64,000 nt of DNA, taken from Diplolepis rosae. Lineage: Eukaryota > Arthropoda > Insecta > Hymenoptera > Diplolepididae. The position numbers and the translations under genes are program-made. The notes beneath the pieces were generated by a model, which worked only from the letters and a program-made list of their open reading frames with translations, was not told the origin of the DNA and did not search any database. Below, piece after piece: positions 12,326 through 24,005 of the stretch. Within the stretch, counting starts at the first letter, position 1; the number at the start of each line of letters is the position of its first letter. Location: NCBI GenBank assembly GCA_030998225.1, contig JAPYXD010000745.1:434001-498000 (forward strand), in the 5' to 3' direction.

Positions 12326-12769
12326 GATCCCGTCATTGTGATAAATATATCTAGTAGTCCAGGTGCTTAAAAACCATCTTCCTCAGGAAAGTTGAGCTAA
12401 GAGCTGAAAATTAAGATACCTAGCTGATATTATAAAGATCCCGTCATTTTGACAATTATATTTGGTAGTCCAGGTGCTTAAAAAACATCTTCCTCAGGGA
12501 ATTTAAGGTGAGAACTAAAATTAAGGATACCTGGATTATATTTTAGAGATCCCGTCGTTTTGAAAATTATATCTAGTAGTTCAGGTGCTTAAAAACCATT
12601 TTCCTCAGGAAATTTGAGCTAAGAGCTGAAAACTAAGATACCTAGTTGATATTATAGAGATCCCGTCATTTTGAAAATTATATTTAGCAGTCCAGGTGCT
12701 TAAAAAACATCTTCCTCAGGGAACTTAAGCTAAGAACTGAAGTTAAGGACAACTAGAATATATTTTAGA
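12326..12769. repeat. 4-monomer (444-bp) truncated unit
   Basis: This unit starts with a CGTCATTGTGATAAATAT monomer after ACAACTAGTACATATT and is followed at 12,770 by the next full start, exactly 444 bp later. It keeps the first monomer and then jumps to the TTTGACAATT, GTTCAGG, GTCATTTTG and kappa monomers found at the end of the 10- and 15-monomer units. It is best read as an internally deleted copy, with the loss in whole monomers. Confidence 0.85.
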
Positions 12770-14320
12770 GATCCCGTCATTGTGATAATTATATCTAGTA
12801 GTCCAGGTGCTTAAAAACCATCTTCCTCAGGAAATTTGAGCTAAGAGCTGAAAATTAAGATACCTAGCTGATATTATAAAGATCCCGTCATTTTGAAAAT
12901 TATATTCAATAGTCCAGGTGCTTAAAAAACATCTTCCTCAGGGAATTTAAGGTGAGAACTAAAATTAAGGATACCTGGATTATATTTTGGAGATCCCGTC
13001 GTTTTGAAAATTATATCTAGTAGTGCAGGTGCTTAAAAACCATCTTCCTCAGGAAATTTGAGCTAAGAGCTGAAAATTAATATACCTGGTTGAAATTATA
13101 AAGATCCCGTCATTTTGAAAATTATATTCAATAGTCCAGGTGCTTAAAAAACATCTTTCTCAGGGAATTTAATCTGAGAACTAAAATTAAAGATACCTGT
13201 ATTATATTTTGGAGATCCCGCCGTTTTGAAAATTATATCTAGTAGTGCAGGTGCTTAAAAACCATCTTCCTCAGGAAATTTGAGCTAAGAGCTGAAAATT
13301 AATATACCTGGTTGAAATTATAAAGATCCCGTCATTTTGAAAATTATATTCAATAGTCCTGGTGCTTAAAAAACATCTTTCTCAGGGAATTTAATCTGAG
13401 AACTAAAATTAAGGATACCTGGATTAAATTTTAGAGATACCGTCGTTTTGAAAATTATATTTAGTAGTCCAGGTGCTTAAGAAACATCTTCCTCATGGGA
13501 CTTAAGCTGAGAACTAAAATTAAGGATACCTGGATTTTATTTTAGAGATCCCGTCATTGTGAAAATTATATCTAGTAGTGCAGGTGCTTAAAAACCATCT
13601 TCCTCAGGAAATTTGAGCTAAGAGCTTAAAATTAAGATACCTAGTTGATATTATAAACATCCCGTCATTTTGACAATTATATTTGGTAGTCCAGGTGCTT
13701 AAAAAACATCTTCCTCATGGAATTTAAGGTGAGAACTAAAATTAAGGATACCTGGATTATATTTTGGAGATCCCGTCGTTTTGAAAATTATATCTAGTAG
13801 TGCAGGTGCTTAAAAACCATCTTCCTCAGGAAATTTGAGCTAAGAGCTGAAAATTAATATACCTGGTTGAAATTATAAAGATCCCGTCATTTTGAAAATT
13901 ATATTCAATAGTCCAGGTGCTTAAAAAACATCTTTCTCAGGGAATTTAATCTGAGAACTAAAATTAAAGATACCTGTATTATATTTTGGAGATCCCGTCG
14001 TTTTGAAAATTATATCTAGTAGTCCAGGTGCTTAAAAACCATCTTCCTCAGGAAATTTGAGCTAAGTGCTGAAAATTAAGATACCTAGTTGATATTATAA
14101 AGATCCCGTCATTTTGACAATTATATTTAGTAGTCCAGGTGCTTAAAAAACATCTTCCTCAGGGAATTTAAGCTGAGAACTAAAATTAAGGATACCTGGA
14201 TTAAATTTTAGAGATACCGTCGTTTTGAAAATTATATTTAGTAGTCCAGGTGCTTAAGAAATATCTTCCTCAGGGGACTTAAGCTAAGAACTGAAATTAA
14301 GGATACCTGGATTATATTTT
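12770..14320. repeat. Partial repeat of the 10,661 unit
   Basis: From 12,770 the sequence follows 10,661 onward with a constant offset of 2,109 bp (19 monomers): the GATACCGTCG marker falls at 11,327 and 13,436. It departs after about 13,500, where GATTTTATTTTAGAG and ATAAACATCCCG variants match the 3,540-3,680 stretch instead. A second GATACCGTC monomer lies at about 14,210. The zone then ends at the cassette start at 14,321. Confidence 0.83.
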
Positions 14321-15207
14321 AGAGATGCCGTCATTGTGAAAATTATATCTAGTAGTGCAGGTGCTTAAAAACCATCTTACTCAGAAAACTTTAGCTAAGA
14401 GCTGAGAATAAAGATACCTATTTGATATTATAGAGATCCCGTCATTTTGAAAACCATATTTAGTAGTCCTGGTGCTTAAAAAACATCTTCCTCAGGGAAC
14501 TTAATCTAAGAACTTAAACTAAGGATACCTGGATTGTATTTTAGAGATCCCGTCATTTTGAAAATTATATTTAGAATTCCAAGTTCCTGAAATACATCTT
14601 CCAAAGGGAATTTAAGCTGAGAACTAAAATTAAGGATACCTGGATTATATTTTGGAGATCCCGTCGTTTTGAAAATTATATCTAGTAGTGCAGGTGCTAA
14701 AAAACCATCTTCCTCAGGAAATTTGAGCTTAGAGCTGAAAATTAAGATACCTAGTTGATATTATAAATATCCCGTCATTTTGGAAATTATATTCAGTAGT
14801 CCAGGTGCTTAAAAACCATCTTACTCAGGGATCTTAAGCTGAGAACTAAAATTAAGGATAGCTGGATTATATTTTAGACATCACGTCATTTTGAAAATTA
14901 TATCTAGTAGTCCAAGTGCCTAAAATACTTCTTCCTCAGGAAGTTAAGCTGAGAACTGAAAATTAAGATACCTAGTACATATTTTAGAGATCCCGTCATT
15001 TAAAAAATTATATTTAGTGTTCCAAGTGCCTAAAATACATCTTCCTCAGGGAACTTCAGCTGAGAACTTAAAATAATGATACAGGGTTTATATTTTTGAG
15101 ATCCCGTCATTTTGAAAACTATAGTTAGTGGTCCAGGTGCTTAAAGAACATCTTCCTCAGGGAACTTAATCTGAGAACTGAAATTAAGGATACCTGGATT
15201 ATATTTT
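14321..15207 (+). repeat. 887-bp cassette, copy 2
   Basis: It has the same eight monomers in the same order and exactly the same length as copy 1, with the GACATC monomer at 14,877. After it the sequence departs from the other copies: the next monomer is a CGTCG alpha with GTTCAGG instead of the CATCCTCAGAAAGTTTG monomer found after the other five. It heads the 37-monomer stretch that contains two deletion-hybrid monomers. Confidence 0.92.
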
Positions 15208-15543
15208 AGAGATCCCGTCGTTTTGAAAATTATATCTAGTAGTTCAGGTGCTTAAAAACCATCATCCTCAGGAAATTTAAGCTAAGAGCTGAAAACTAAG
15301 ATACCTAGTTGATATTATAGAGATCCCGTCATTTTCAAAATTATATTTAGCAGTCCAGGTGCTTAAAAAACATCTTCCTCAGGGAACTTAAGCTAAGAAC
15401 TGAAGTTAAGGACAACTAGAATATATTTTAGAGATCCCGTCATTGTGAAAATTATATCTAGTAGTCCAGGTGCTTAAAAACCATCTTCCTCAGGAAATTT
15501 GAGCTAAGAGCTGAAAATTAAGATACCTAGCTGATATTATAAA

Positions 15544-15616
15544 GATCCCGTCATTTTGAAAATTATATTCAGTAGTCCAGGTGCTTAAAAAACATCTTCC
15601 TCAGGGAATTTATAAA
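15544..15616 (+). repeat. 73-bp deletion-hybrid monomer, first copy
   Basis: The spacing from GATCCC at 15,544 to CATCCC at 15,617 is 73 bp instead of 111. The junction reads CAGGGAATTTATAAACATCC: the right arm is missing from after GGAATTT to just before TATAAACATC, a loss of 38 bp. The break falls on a short TTTATA/ATAT-like AT stretch, compatible with slippage or a short-homology joint. The monomer is the only clear large within-monomer deletion type in the window, apart from its duplicate at 16,836. Confidence 0.9.
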
Positions 15617-16835
15617 CATCCCGTCATTTTGGAAATTATATTCAGTAGTCCAGGTGCTTAAAAACCATCTTACTCAGGGATCTTAAGCTGAGAACTAAAA
15701 TTAAGGATAGCTGGATTATATTTTAGACATCACGTCATTTTGAAAATTATATCTAGTAGTCCAAGTGCCTAAAATACATCTTCCTCAGGAAGTTAAGCTG
15801 AGAACTGAAAATTAAGATACCTAGTACATATTTTAGAGATCCCGTCATTTAAAAAATTATATTTAGTGTTCCAAGTGCCTAAAATACATCTTCCTCAGGG
15901 AACTTAAGCTGAGAACTGAAAATAAAGATACCTAGTACATATTTTAGAGATCCCGTAATTTTTAAAACTATAGTTAGTGGTCCAGGTGCTTAAAGAACAT
16001 CTTCCTCAGGGAACTTAATCTGAGAACTGAAATTAAGGATACCTGGATTATATTTTAGAGATCCCGTCGTTTTGAAAATTATATCTAGTAGTTCAGGTGC
16101 TTAAAAACCATCTTCCTCAGGAAATTTGAGCTAAGAGCTGAAAACTAAGATACCTAGTTGATATTATAGAGATCCCGTCATTTTGAAAATTATATTTAGC
16201 AGTCCAGGTGCTTAAAAAACATCTTCCTCAGGGAACTTAAGCTAAGAACTGAAGTTAAGGACAACTAGTATATATTTTAGAGATCCCGTCATTGTGAAAA
16301 TTATATCTAGTAGTCCAGGTGCTTAAAAACCATCTTCCTCAGGAAATTTGAGCTAAGAGCTGAAAATTAAGATACCTAGTTGATATTATAGAGATCCCGT
16401 CATTTTGAAAATTATATTTAGTAGTCCAGGTGCTTAAAAACATCTTCCTCAGGGAACTTAAGCTAAGAACTGAAGTTAAGGAGAGCTGGATTATATTTTA
16501 GAGATCCCGTCATTTTGAAAATTATATCTATTAGTGCAGGTGCTTAAAAACTATCTGCCTCAGGGAACGTAATCTAAGAGCTGAAAATTAAGATACCTAG
16601 TTGATATTATAGAGATCCCGTCATTTTGAAAATTATATTTAGTAGTCCAGGTGCTAAAAAAACATCTTCCTCAGGGAACTTAAGCTAAGAACTGAAGTTA
16701 AGGACAACTAGAATATATTTTAGAGATCCCGTCATTGTGAAAATTATATCTAGTAGTCCAAGTGCTTAAAAACCATCTTCCTCAGGAAATTTGTGCTAAG
16801 AGCTGAAAATTAAGATACCTAGCTGATATTATAAT

Positions 16836-16908
16836 GATCCCGTCATTTTGAAAATTATATTCAGTAGTCCAGGTGCTTAAAAAACATCTTCCTCAGGGAA
16901 TTTATAAA
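16836..16908 (+). repeat. 73-bp deletion-hybrid monomer, second copy
   Basis: This shows the same 38-bp loss at the same junction (CAGGGAATTTATAAAGATCC) and the same 73-bp spacing, 1,292 bp after the first copy. The two differ by one base at the junction (AAAG against AAAC) and by ATAATGATCC upstream. Identity of the breakpoint argues that one deletion event was copied by block duplication rather than occurring twice. Confidence 0.9.
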
Positions 16909-18346
16909 GATCCCGTCATTTTGGAAATTATATTCAGTAGTCCAGGTGCTTAAAAACCATCTTACTCAGGGATCTTAAGCTGAGAACTAAAATTAAGGAT
17001 AGCTGGATTATATTTTAGACATCACGTCACTTTGAAAATTTTATTTAGTCGTCCAAGTGCCTAAAATACATCTTCCTCAGGAAGTTAAGCTGAGAACTGA
17101 AAATTAAGATACCTAGTACATATTTTAGAGATCCCGTCATTTAAAAAATTATATTTAGTGTTCCAAGTGCCTAAAATATATCTTCCTCAGGGAACTTAAG
17201 CTGAGAACTGAAATTAAGGATACCTGGATTATATTTTAGAGATCCCGTCATTTTGAAAATTATATCTAGTAGTGCAGGTGCTTAAAAACCATCATCCTCA
17301 GGAAATTTGAGCTAAGAGCTGAAAATTAAGATACCTAGTTGATATTATAAAGATCCCGTCATTTTGAAAATTATATTTAGTAGTCCAGGTGCTTAAAAAA
17401 CATCTTCCTCAGGGAACTTAAGCTAAGAACTGAAGTTAAGGACAACTAGATTATATTTTAGAGATCCCGTCATTGTGAAAATTATATCTAGTAGTCCAGG
17501 TGCTTAAAAACCATCTTCCTCAGGAAATTTGAGCTAAGAGCTGAAAATTAAGATACCTAGTTGATATTATAAAGATCCCGTCATTTTGAAAATTATATTC
17601 AGTAGTCCAGGTGCTTAAAAAACATCTTCCTCAGGGAATTTGAGCTAAGAGCTGAAAATTAAGATACCTAGTTGATATTATAAAGATCCCGTCATTTTGA
17701 AAATTATATTCAGTAGTCCAGGTGCTTAAAAAACATCTTTCTCAGGAAATTTGAGCTAAGAGCTGAATATTAAGATACCTAGTTGATATTATAGAGATCC
17801 CGTCATTTTGAAAATTATATTTAGTAGTCCAGGTGCTTAGAAACATCTTCCTCAGGGAACTTAAGCTGAGAACTGAAGCTAAGGACAGCTGGATTATATT
17901 TTAGAGATCCCGTCATTGTGAAAATTATATCTAGTAGTCCAGGTGCTTAAAAACCATCTGCCTCAGGGAACGTAATCTGAGAACTGAAAATTAAGATACC
18001 TAGTTGATATTATAGAGATCCCGTCATTTTGATAATTATATCTAGAAGTCAAGGTGCTTAAAAAACATCTTCCTCAGGGAATTTAAGCTGAGAACTAAAA
18101 TTAAGGATACCTGGATTATATTTTGGAGATCCCGTCGTTTTGAAAATTATATCTAGTAGTCCAGGTGCTTAAAAACCATCTTCCTCAGGAAATTTGAGCT
18201 AAGAGCTGAAAATTAAGATACCTAGTTGATATTATAGAGATCCCGTCATTTTGAAAATTATATTTAGTAGTCCAGGTGCTTAAGAAACATCTTCCTCAGG
18301 GGACTTAAGCTAAGAACTGAAATTAAGTATGCCTTGATTATATTTT

Positions 18347-19233
18347 AGAGATGCCGTCATTGTGAAAATTATATCTAGTAGTGCAGGTGCTTAAAAACCA
18401 TCTTACTCAGAAAACTTTAGCTAAGAGCTGAGAATAAAGATACCTAGTTGATATTATAGAGATCCCGTCATTTTGAAAACCATATTTAGTAGTCCTGGTG
18501 CTTAAAAAACATCTTCCTCAGGGAACTTAATCTAAGAACTTAAACTAAGGATACCTGGATTGTATTTTAGAGATCCCGTCATTTTGAAAATTATATTTAG
18601 AATTCCAAGTTCCTGAAATACATCTTCCAAAGGGAATTTAAGCTGAGAACTAAAATTAAGGATACCTGGATTATATTTTGGAGATCCTGTCGTTTTGAAA
18701 ATTATATCTGGTAGTGCAGGTGCTAAAAAACCATCTTCCTCAGGAAATTTGAGCTAAGAGCTGAAAATTAAGATACCTAGTTGATATTATAAAGATCCCG
18801 TCATTTTTGAAATTATATTCAGTAGTCCAGGTGCTTAAAAACCATCTTACTCAGGGATCTTAAGCTGAGAACTAAAATTAAGGATAGCTGGATTATATTT
18901 TAGACATCACGTCATTTTGAAAATTATATCTAGTAGTCCAAGTGCCTAAAATACTTCTTCCTCAGGAAGTTAAGCTGAGAACTGAAAATTAAGATACCTA
19001 GTACATATTTTAGAGATCCCGTCATTTAAAAAATTATATTTAGTGTTCCATGTGCATAAAAAACATCTTCCACAGGGAACTTAATCTGAGAACTGAAAAT
19101 AAAGATACAGGGTACATATTTTAGAGATCCCGTCATTTTGAAAACTATAGTTAGTGGTCCAGGTGCTTAAAGAACATCTTCCTCAGGGAAATTAATCTGA
19201 GAACTGAAATTAAGGATACCTGGATTATATTTT
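18347..19233 (+). repeat. 887-bp cassette, copy 3
   Basis: All eight monomers are present, with GACATC at 18,903. Monomer 4 carries CCTGTCG, a C-to-T change at the CpG of the box, and CTGGTAGTGC, shared with copies 4 and 5 in part. Monomer 7 has the private change CCATGTGCATAAAAAACATC. It heads a 21-monomer X block of 2,327 bp that zone A also copies. Confidence 0.92.
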
Positions 19234-20673
19234 AGAGATCCCCTCATTTTGAAAATTATATCTAGTAGTGCAGGTGCTTAAAAACCATCATCCTCAGAAA
19301 GTTTGAGCTAAGAGCTGAAAATTAAGATACCTAGTTGATATTATAGAGATCCCGTCATTTTGAAAATTATATTTAGTAGTCCAGGTGCTTAAAAAACATC
19401 TTCCTCAGGGAATTTGAGCTAAGAGCTGAAAATTAAGATACCTAGTGGATATTATAAAGATCCCGTCATTTTGAAAATTATATTCAGTAGTCCATGTGCT
19501 TAAAAAACATCTGCCGCAGGGAATTTAAGCTGAGACCTAAAATTAAGGCTACTTGGATTATATTTTAGAGATCCCGTCATTGTGAAAATTATATCTAGTA
19601 GTCCAGGTGCTTAAAAACCATCTGCCTCAGGGAACGTAATCTGAGAACTGAAAATTAAGATACCTACTTGATATTATAGAGATCCCGTCATTTTGATAAT
19701 TATTTTTTAGTCAAGGTGCTTAAAAACCATCTTACTCAGGGATCTTAAGCTGAGAACTGAAATTAAGGATACCTGGATTATATTTTAGAGATCCCGTCAT
19801 TTTGCAAATTATATTTAGTAGTCCAGGTGCTTAAGAAACATCTTCCTCAGGTAATTTGAGCTAAGAGCTGAAAATTAAGATACCTAGTTTGTATTATAGA
19901 GATCCCGTCATTTTGAAAATTATATTCAGTAGTCCAGGTGCTTAAAAAACATCTTTCTCAGGAAATTTGAGCTAAGAGCTGAAAATTAAGATACCTAGTT
20001 GATATTATAGAGAACCCGTCATTTTGGAAACTATATTTAGTAGTCCAGGTGCTTAAAAAATATCTTTCTCAGGGAACTTAAGCTAAGAACTAAAATTAAG
20101 GATACCTGGATTATATTTTGGAGATCCCGTCGTTTTGAAAATTATATCTAGTAGTGCAGGTGCTTAAAAACCATCTTCCTCAGGAAATTTGAGCTAAGAG
20201 CTGAAAATTAAGATACCTAGTTGATATTATAAAGATCCCGTCATTTTCAAAATTATATCTAGTAGTCCAGGTGCTTAAAAACCATCTTACTCAGGGATCT
20301 TAAGCTGAGAACTGAAATTAAGGATAGCTGGATTATATTTTAGACACCACGTCATTTTGAAAATTATATCTGGTAGTACAAGTGCCTAAAATACATCTTC
20401 CTCAGGAAGTTAAGCTGAGAACTGAAAATTAAGATACCTAGTACATATTTTAGAGATCGCGTAATTTAAAAAATTATATTGATTGTTCCAAGTGCCTAAA
20501 ATACATCTTCCTCAGGGAACTTCAGCTGAGAACTGAAAATAAAGATACAGGGTACATATTTTAGAGATCCCGTCATTTTGAAAACTATAGTTAGTGGTCC
20601 AGGTGCTTAAAGAACATCTTCCTCAGGGAACTTAATCTGAGAACTGAAATTAAGGATACCTGGATTATATTTT
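18347..20673. repeat. X block, 21 monomers (2,327 bp)
   Basis: This block begins with cassette copy 3 and includes a second GACACC/GATCGCG/AAAACTATAG trio 1,440 bp after the first GACATC. It ends at the next GATGCCG monomer at 20,674, where a Y block starts. Zone A is a near copy with an offset of 18,342 bp. By position it is the unit most clearly shared between the window edge and zone C. Confidence 0.87.
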
Positions 20674-22560
20674 AGAGATGCCGTCATTGTGAAAATTATA
20701 TCTAGTAGTGCAGGTGCTTAAAAACCATCTTACTCAGCAAACTTTAGCTAAGAGCTGAGAATAAAGATACCTAGTTGATATTATAGAGATCCCGTCATTT
20801 TGAAAACCATATTTAGTAGTCCTGGTGCTTAAAAAACATCTTCCTCAGGGAACTTAATCTAAGAACTTAAACTAAGGATACCTGGATTGTATTTTAGAGA
20901 TCCCGTCATTTTGAAAATTATATTTATAATTCCAAGTTCCTGAAATACATCTTCCAAAGGGAATTTAAGCTGAGAACTAAAATTAAGGATACCTGGATTA
21001 TATTTTGGAGATCCCGTCACTTTGGAAATTATACTCAGTAGTCCAGGTGCTTAAAAAACATCTTCCTCAGGGAATTTAAGCTGAGAACTAAAATTAAGGA
21101 TACTTGGATTATATTTTAGAGATCCCGTCATTGTGAAAATTATATCTAGTAGTCCAGGTGCTTAAAAACCATCTGCCTCAGGGAACGTAATCTGAGAACT
21201 GAAAATTAAGATACCTAGTTGATATTATAGAGATCCCGTCATCTTGATAATTATATTTAGAAGTCAAGGTGCATAAAAAACATCTTCCTCAGGGAATTTA
21301 AGCTGAGAACTAAAATTAAGGATACCTGGATTTTATTTTAGAGATCCCGTCGTTTTGAAAATTATATCTAGTAGTGCAGGTGCTTAAAAACCATCTTCCT
21401 CAGGTAATTTGATCTAAGATCTGAAAATTAAGATACCTAGTTGATATTATACAGATCCCGTCATTTTGAAAATTATATTCAGTAGTCCAGGTGCTTAAAA
21501 AACATCTTTCTCAGGAAATTTGAGCTAAGAGCTGAAAATTAAGATACCTAGTTGATATTATAGAGATCCCGTCATTTTGAAAATTATATTTAGTAGTCCA
21601 GGTGCTTAAAAAACATCTTCCTCAGGGAACTTAAGCTGAGAACTGAAGTTAAGGACAACTGGATTATATTTTAGAGATCCCGTCGTTTTGAAAATTATAT
21701 CTAGTAGTTCGGGTGCTTAAAAACCATCTTCCTCAGGAAATTTGAGCTAAGAGCTGAAAATTAAGACACCTAGTTGATATTATAGAGATCCCGTCATTTT
21801 GAAAATTATATTCAGTAGTCCAGGTGCTTAAAAAACATCTTCTTCAGGGAATTTGAGCTAAGAGCTGAAAATTAAGATACCTAGTTGATATTATAAAGAT
21901 CCCGTCATTTTGAAAATTATATTCAGTAGTCCAGGTGCTTAGAAAACATCTTTCTCAGGAAATTTGAGCTAAGAGCTGAAAATTAAGATACCTAGTTGAT
22001 ATTATAGAGATCCCGTCATTTTGAAAATTATATTTAGTAGTCAAGGTGCTTAAAAAACATCTTCCTCAGGGAACTTAAGCTAAGAACTGAAGCTAAGGAC
22101 AGCTGGATTATATTTTAGAGATCCCGTCATTGTGAAAATTATATCTAGTAGTCCAGGTGCTTAAAAACCATCTTCCTCAGGGAACGTAATCTGAGACCTG
22201 AAAATTAAGATACCTAGTTGATATTATAGAGATCCCGTCATTTTGATAATTATATTTAGAAGTCAAGGTGCTTAAAAAACATCTTCCTCAGGGAATTTAA
22301 GCTGAGAACTAAAATTAAGGATACCTGGATTATATTTTATAGATCCCGTGATTTTGAAAATTATATCTAGTAGTCCAGGTGCTTAAAAACCATCTTCCTC
22401 AGGAAATTTGAGCTAAGAGCTGAAAATTAAGATACCTAGTTGATATTATAGAGATCCCGTCATTTTGAAAATTATATTTAGTAGTCCAGGTGTTTAAGAA
22501 ACATCTTCCTCAGGGGACTTAAGCTAAGAACTGAAATTAAGGATACCTGGATTATATTTT
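20674..22560. repeat. Y block, 17 monomers (1,887 bp), copy 1
   Basis: The block starts like the cassette (monomers 1 to 3; TATTTATAATTCC in monomer 3) but then has CGTCACTTTGGAAATTAT in place of monomer 4, and lacks the GACATC trio. It continues with gamma, delta (CATCTTG), an alpha form with GGTAATTTG, a GTTCGGG monomer near 21,706, and ends at 22,561. Its length is exactly 17 x 111 bp. Confidence 0.88.
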
Positions 22561-23447
22561 AGAGATGCCGTCATTGTGAAAATTATATCTAGTAGTGCAG
22601 GTGCTTAAAAACCATCTTACTCAGAAAACTTTAGCTATGAGCTGAGAATAAAGATACCTAGTTGATATTATAGAGATCCCGTCATTTTGAAAACCATATT
22701 TAGTAGTCCTGGTGCTTAAAAAACATCTTCCTCAGGGAACTTAATCTAAGAACTTAAACTAAGGATACCTGGATTGTATTTTAGAGATCCCGTCATTTTG
22801 AAAATTATATTTAGAATTCCAAGTTCCTGAAATACATCTTCCAAAGGGAATTTAAGCTGAGAACTAAAATTAAGGATACCTGGATTATACTTTGGAGATC
22901 CTGTCGTTTTGAAAATTATATCTGGTAGTGCAGGTGCTAAAAAACCATCGTCCTCATGAAATTTGAGCTTAGAGCTGAAAATTAAGATACCTAGTTGATA
23001 TTATAAATATCCCGTCATTTTGGAAATTATATTCAGTAGTCCAGGTGCTTAAAAACCATCTTACTCAGGGATCTTAAGCTGAGAACTAAAATTAAGGATA
23101 GCTGGATTATATTTTAGACATCACGTCATTTTGAAAATTATATCTAGTAGTCCAAGTGCCTAAAGTACATCTTCCTCAGGAAGTTAAGCTGAGAACTGAA
23201 AATTAAGATACCTAGTACATATTTTAGAGATCCCGTTATTTAAAAAATTATATTTAGTGTTCCAAGTGCCTAAAATACATCTTCCACAGGGAACTTAATC
23301 TGAGAACTGAAAATAAAGATACAGGGTACATATTTTAGAGATCCCGACATTTTGAAAACTATAGTTAGTGGTCCAGGTGCTTAAAGAACATCTTCCTCAT
23401 GGAAATTAATCTGAGAACTGAAATTAAGGATACCTGTATTATATTTT
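22561..23447 (+). repeat. 887-bp cassette, copy 4
   Basis: All eight monomers are present, with GACATC at 23,117. Private or near-private variants are TATGAGCTGAG in monomer 1, TATACTTTGGAGATCC before monomer 4, CCATCGTCCTCATG and CCCGTTATTTAAAA. The TATACTTTGG, CATCGTCC and CCCGTTATT variants are shared with copy 5 at an offset of 4,991 bp, which shows that copies 4 and 5 come from one block duplication. Confidence 0.92.
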
Positions 23448-23672
23448 AGAGATCCCGTCATTTTGAAAATTATATAGAGTAGTGCAGGTGCTTAAAAAAA
23501 ATCATCCTCAGAAAGTTTGAGCTAAGAGCTGAAAATTAAGATACCTAGTTGATATTATAGAGATCCCGTCATTTTGAAAATTATATTTAGTAGTCCAGGT
23601 GCTTAAAAAACATCTTCCTCAGGGAACTGAAGCTAAGAGCTGAAAATTAAGATACCTAGTTGATATTATAAA

Positions 23673-23783
23673 GATCCCGTCATTTTGAAAATTATATTCA
23701 GTAGTCCAGGTGCTTAAAAAACATCTTCCTCAGGGAATTTAAGCTGAGAACTAAAATTAAGGATACCTGGATTATATTTTAGA
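23673..23783 (+). repeat. Beta monomer class (exemplar)
   Basis: This 111-bp monomer has CGTCATTTTG in place of the alpha CGTCGTTTTG, then ATATTCAGTAGTCCAGG, six A before C, and the right arm GGGAATTTAAGCTGAG followed by AAAATTAAGG and ACCTGGATTATATTTT. By eye it is about 85% identical to alpha. The differences concentrate in the last 40 bases, so the right arm is the best diagnostic. The junction to the next monomer is either TTTTAGAGATC or TTTTGGAGATC; the GG form almost always precedes an alpha copy with CGTCG, showing that adjacent monomers are inherited as linked strings. Confidence 0.94.
23729..23748. other. Short dyad in the beta right arm
   Basis: CTCAG and CTGAG are perfect inverted arms of five bases around a ten-base AT-rich centre, at monomer positions 57-76. 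In alpha monomers the same place has a four-base form, CTCA then TGAG, around seven bases. The dyad recurs in hundreds of copies. Short dyads are common in centromeric satellites without CENP-B boxes; any role here is inference. Confidence 0.5.
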
Positions 23784-23894
23784 GATCCCGTCATTGTGAA
23801 AATTATATCTAGTAGTCCAGGTGCTTAAAAACCATCTGCCTCAGGGAACGTAATCTGAGAACTGAAAATTAAGATACCTAGTTGATATTATAGA
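23784..23894 (+). repeat. Gamma monomer class (exemplar)
   Basis: The gamma monomer has CGTCATTGTGAAAATT in the left half, CCATCTGCCTCAGG in the centre and GGAACGTAATCTGAG in the right arm. It carries an extra CpG in AACGTAA. It is nearly always followed directly by a delta monomer and often preceded by a beta monomer. Examples lie near 26,110, 28,780, 32,320, 36,530, 40,750, 47,960, 50,070, 53,180 and 59,170. The centre and right arm together are a reliable tag for this class. Confidence 0.92.
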
Positions 23895-24005
23895 GATCCC
23901 GTCATTTTGATAATTATATTTAGAAGTCAAGGTGCTTAAAAAACATCTTCCTCAGGGAATTTAAGCTGAGAACTAAAATTAAGGATACCTGGATTTTATT
24001 TTAGA
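23895..24005 (+). repeat. Delta monomer class (exemplar)
   Basis: The delta monomer reads TTTGATAATTATATTTAG then AAGTCAAGGTGC, with a beta-like right arm that usually ends GGATTTTATTTTAGA. It differs from all other classes by GATAATT in place of GAAAATT and by GTCAAGG in place of GTCCAGG or GTGCAGG. Some copies read CATCTTGATAATT (for example near 21,235, 27,225, 30,770 and 33,990) or CATTTTAATAATT (for example near 26,230, 32,440, 40,870 and 53,960), which splits the class into lineages shared between distant blocks. Confidence 0.92.

Larger units (their letters stand above)
2266..14320. repeat. Zone B: P-dimer-rich domain with young amplifications
   Basis: This 12-kb zone lacks the GACATCACG, CATTTAAAAAATTATA and AAAACTATAGTTAG monomers that mark zones A and C. 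It is dominated by alpha/beta and P dimers and by variants with TTTGACAATTATATTTGG and GATACCGTCG. Several nested duplications with exact multiples of 111 bp lie inside it (listed separately). It is bounded on the left by zone A and on the right by another cassette start at 14,321, so it looks like a local expansion between two cassette-bearing blocks. No gene or foreign insert is seen. Confidence 0.88.
14321..18346. repeat. 37-monomer block with internal duplication
   Basis: The next cassette start lies 4,026 bp downstream, which equals 37 monomers minus two 38-bp deletions and a few single bases. The GACATC trio occurs three times inside (14,877, about 15,725 and about 17,030). The two later ones each follow a 73-bp hybrid monomer. 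The unit between the two hybrids is 1,292 bp and includes a GTTAAGGACAACTAG kappa string, so a segment of about 12 monomers carrying the deletion was duplicated. Confidence 0.86.

Noticed and set aside
15604..15616. Insertion of foreign sequence at the short-spaced monomer
   Set aside because: The spacing is reduced to 73 bp by a deletion; all bases at the join belong to the monomer.
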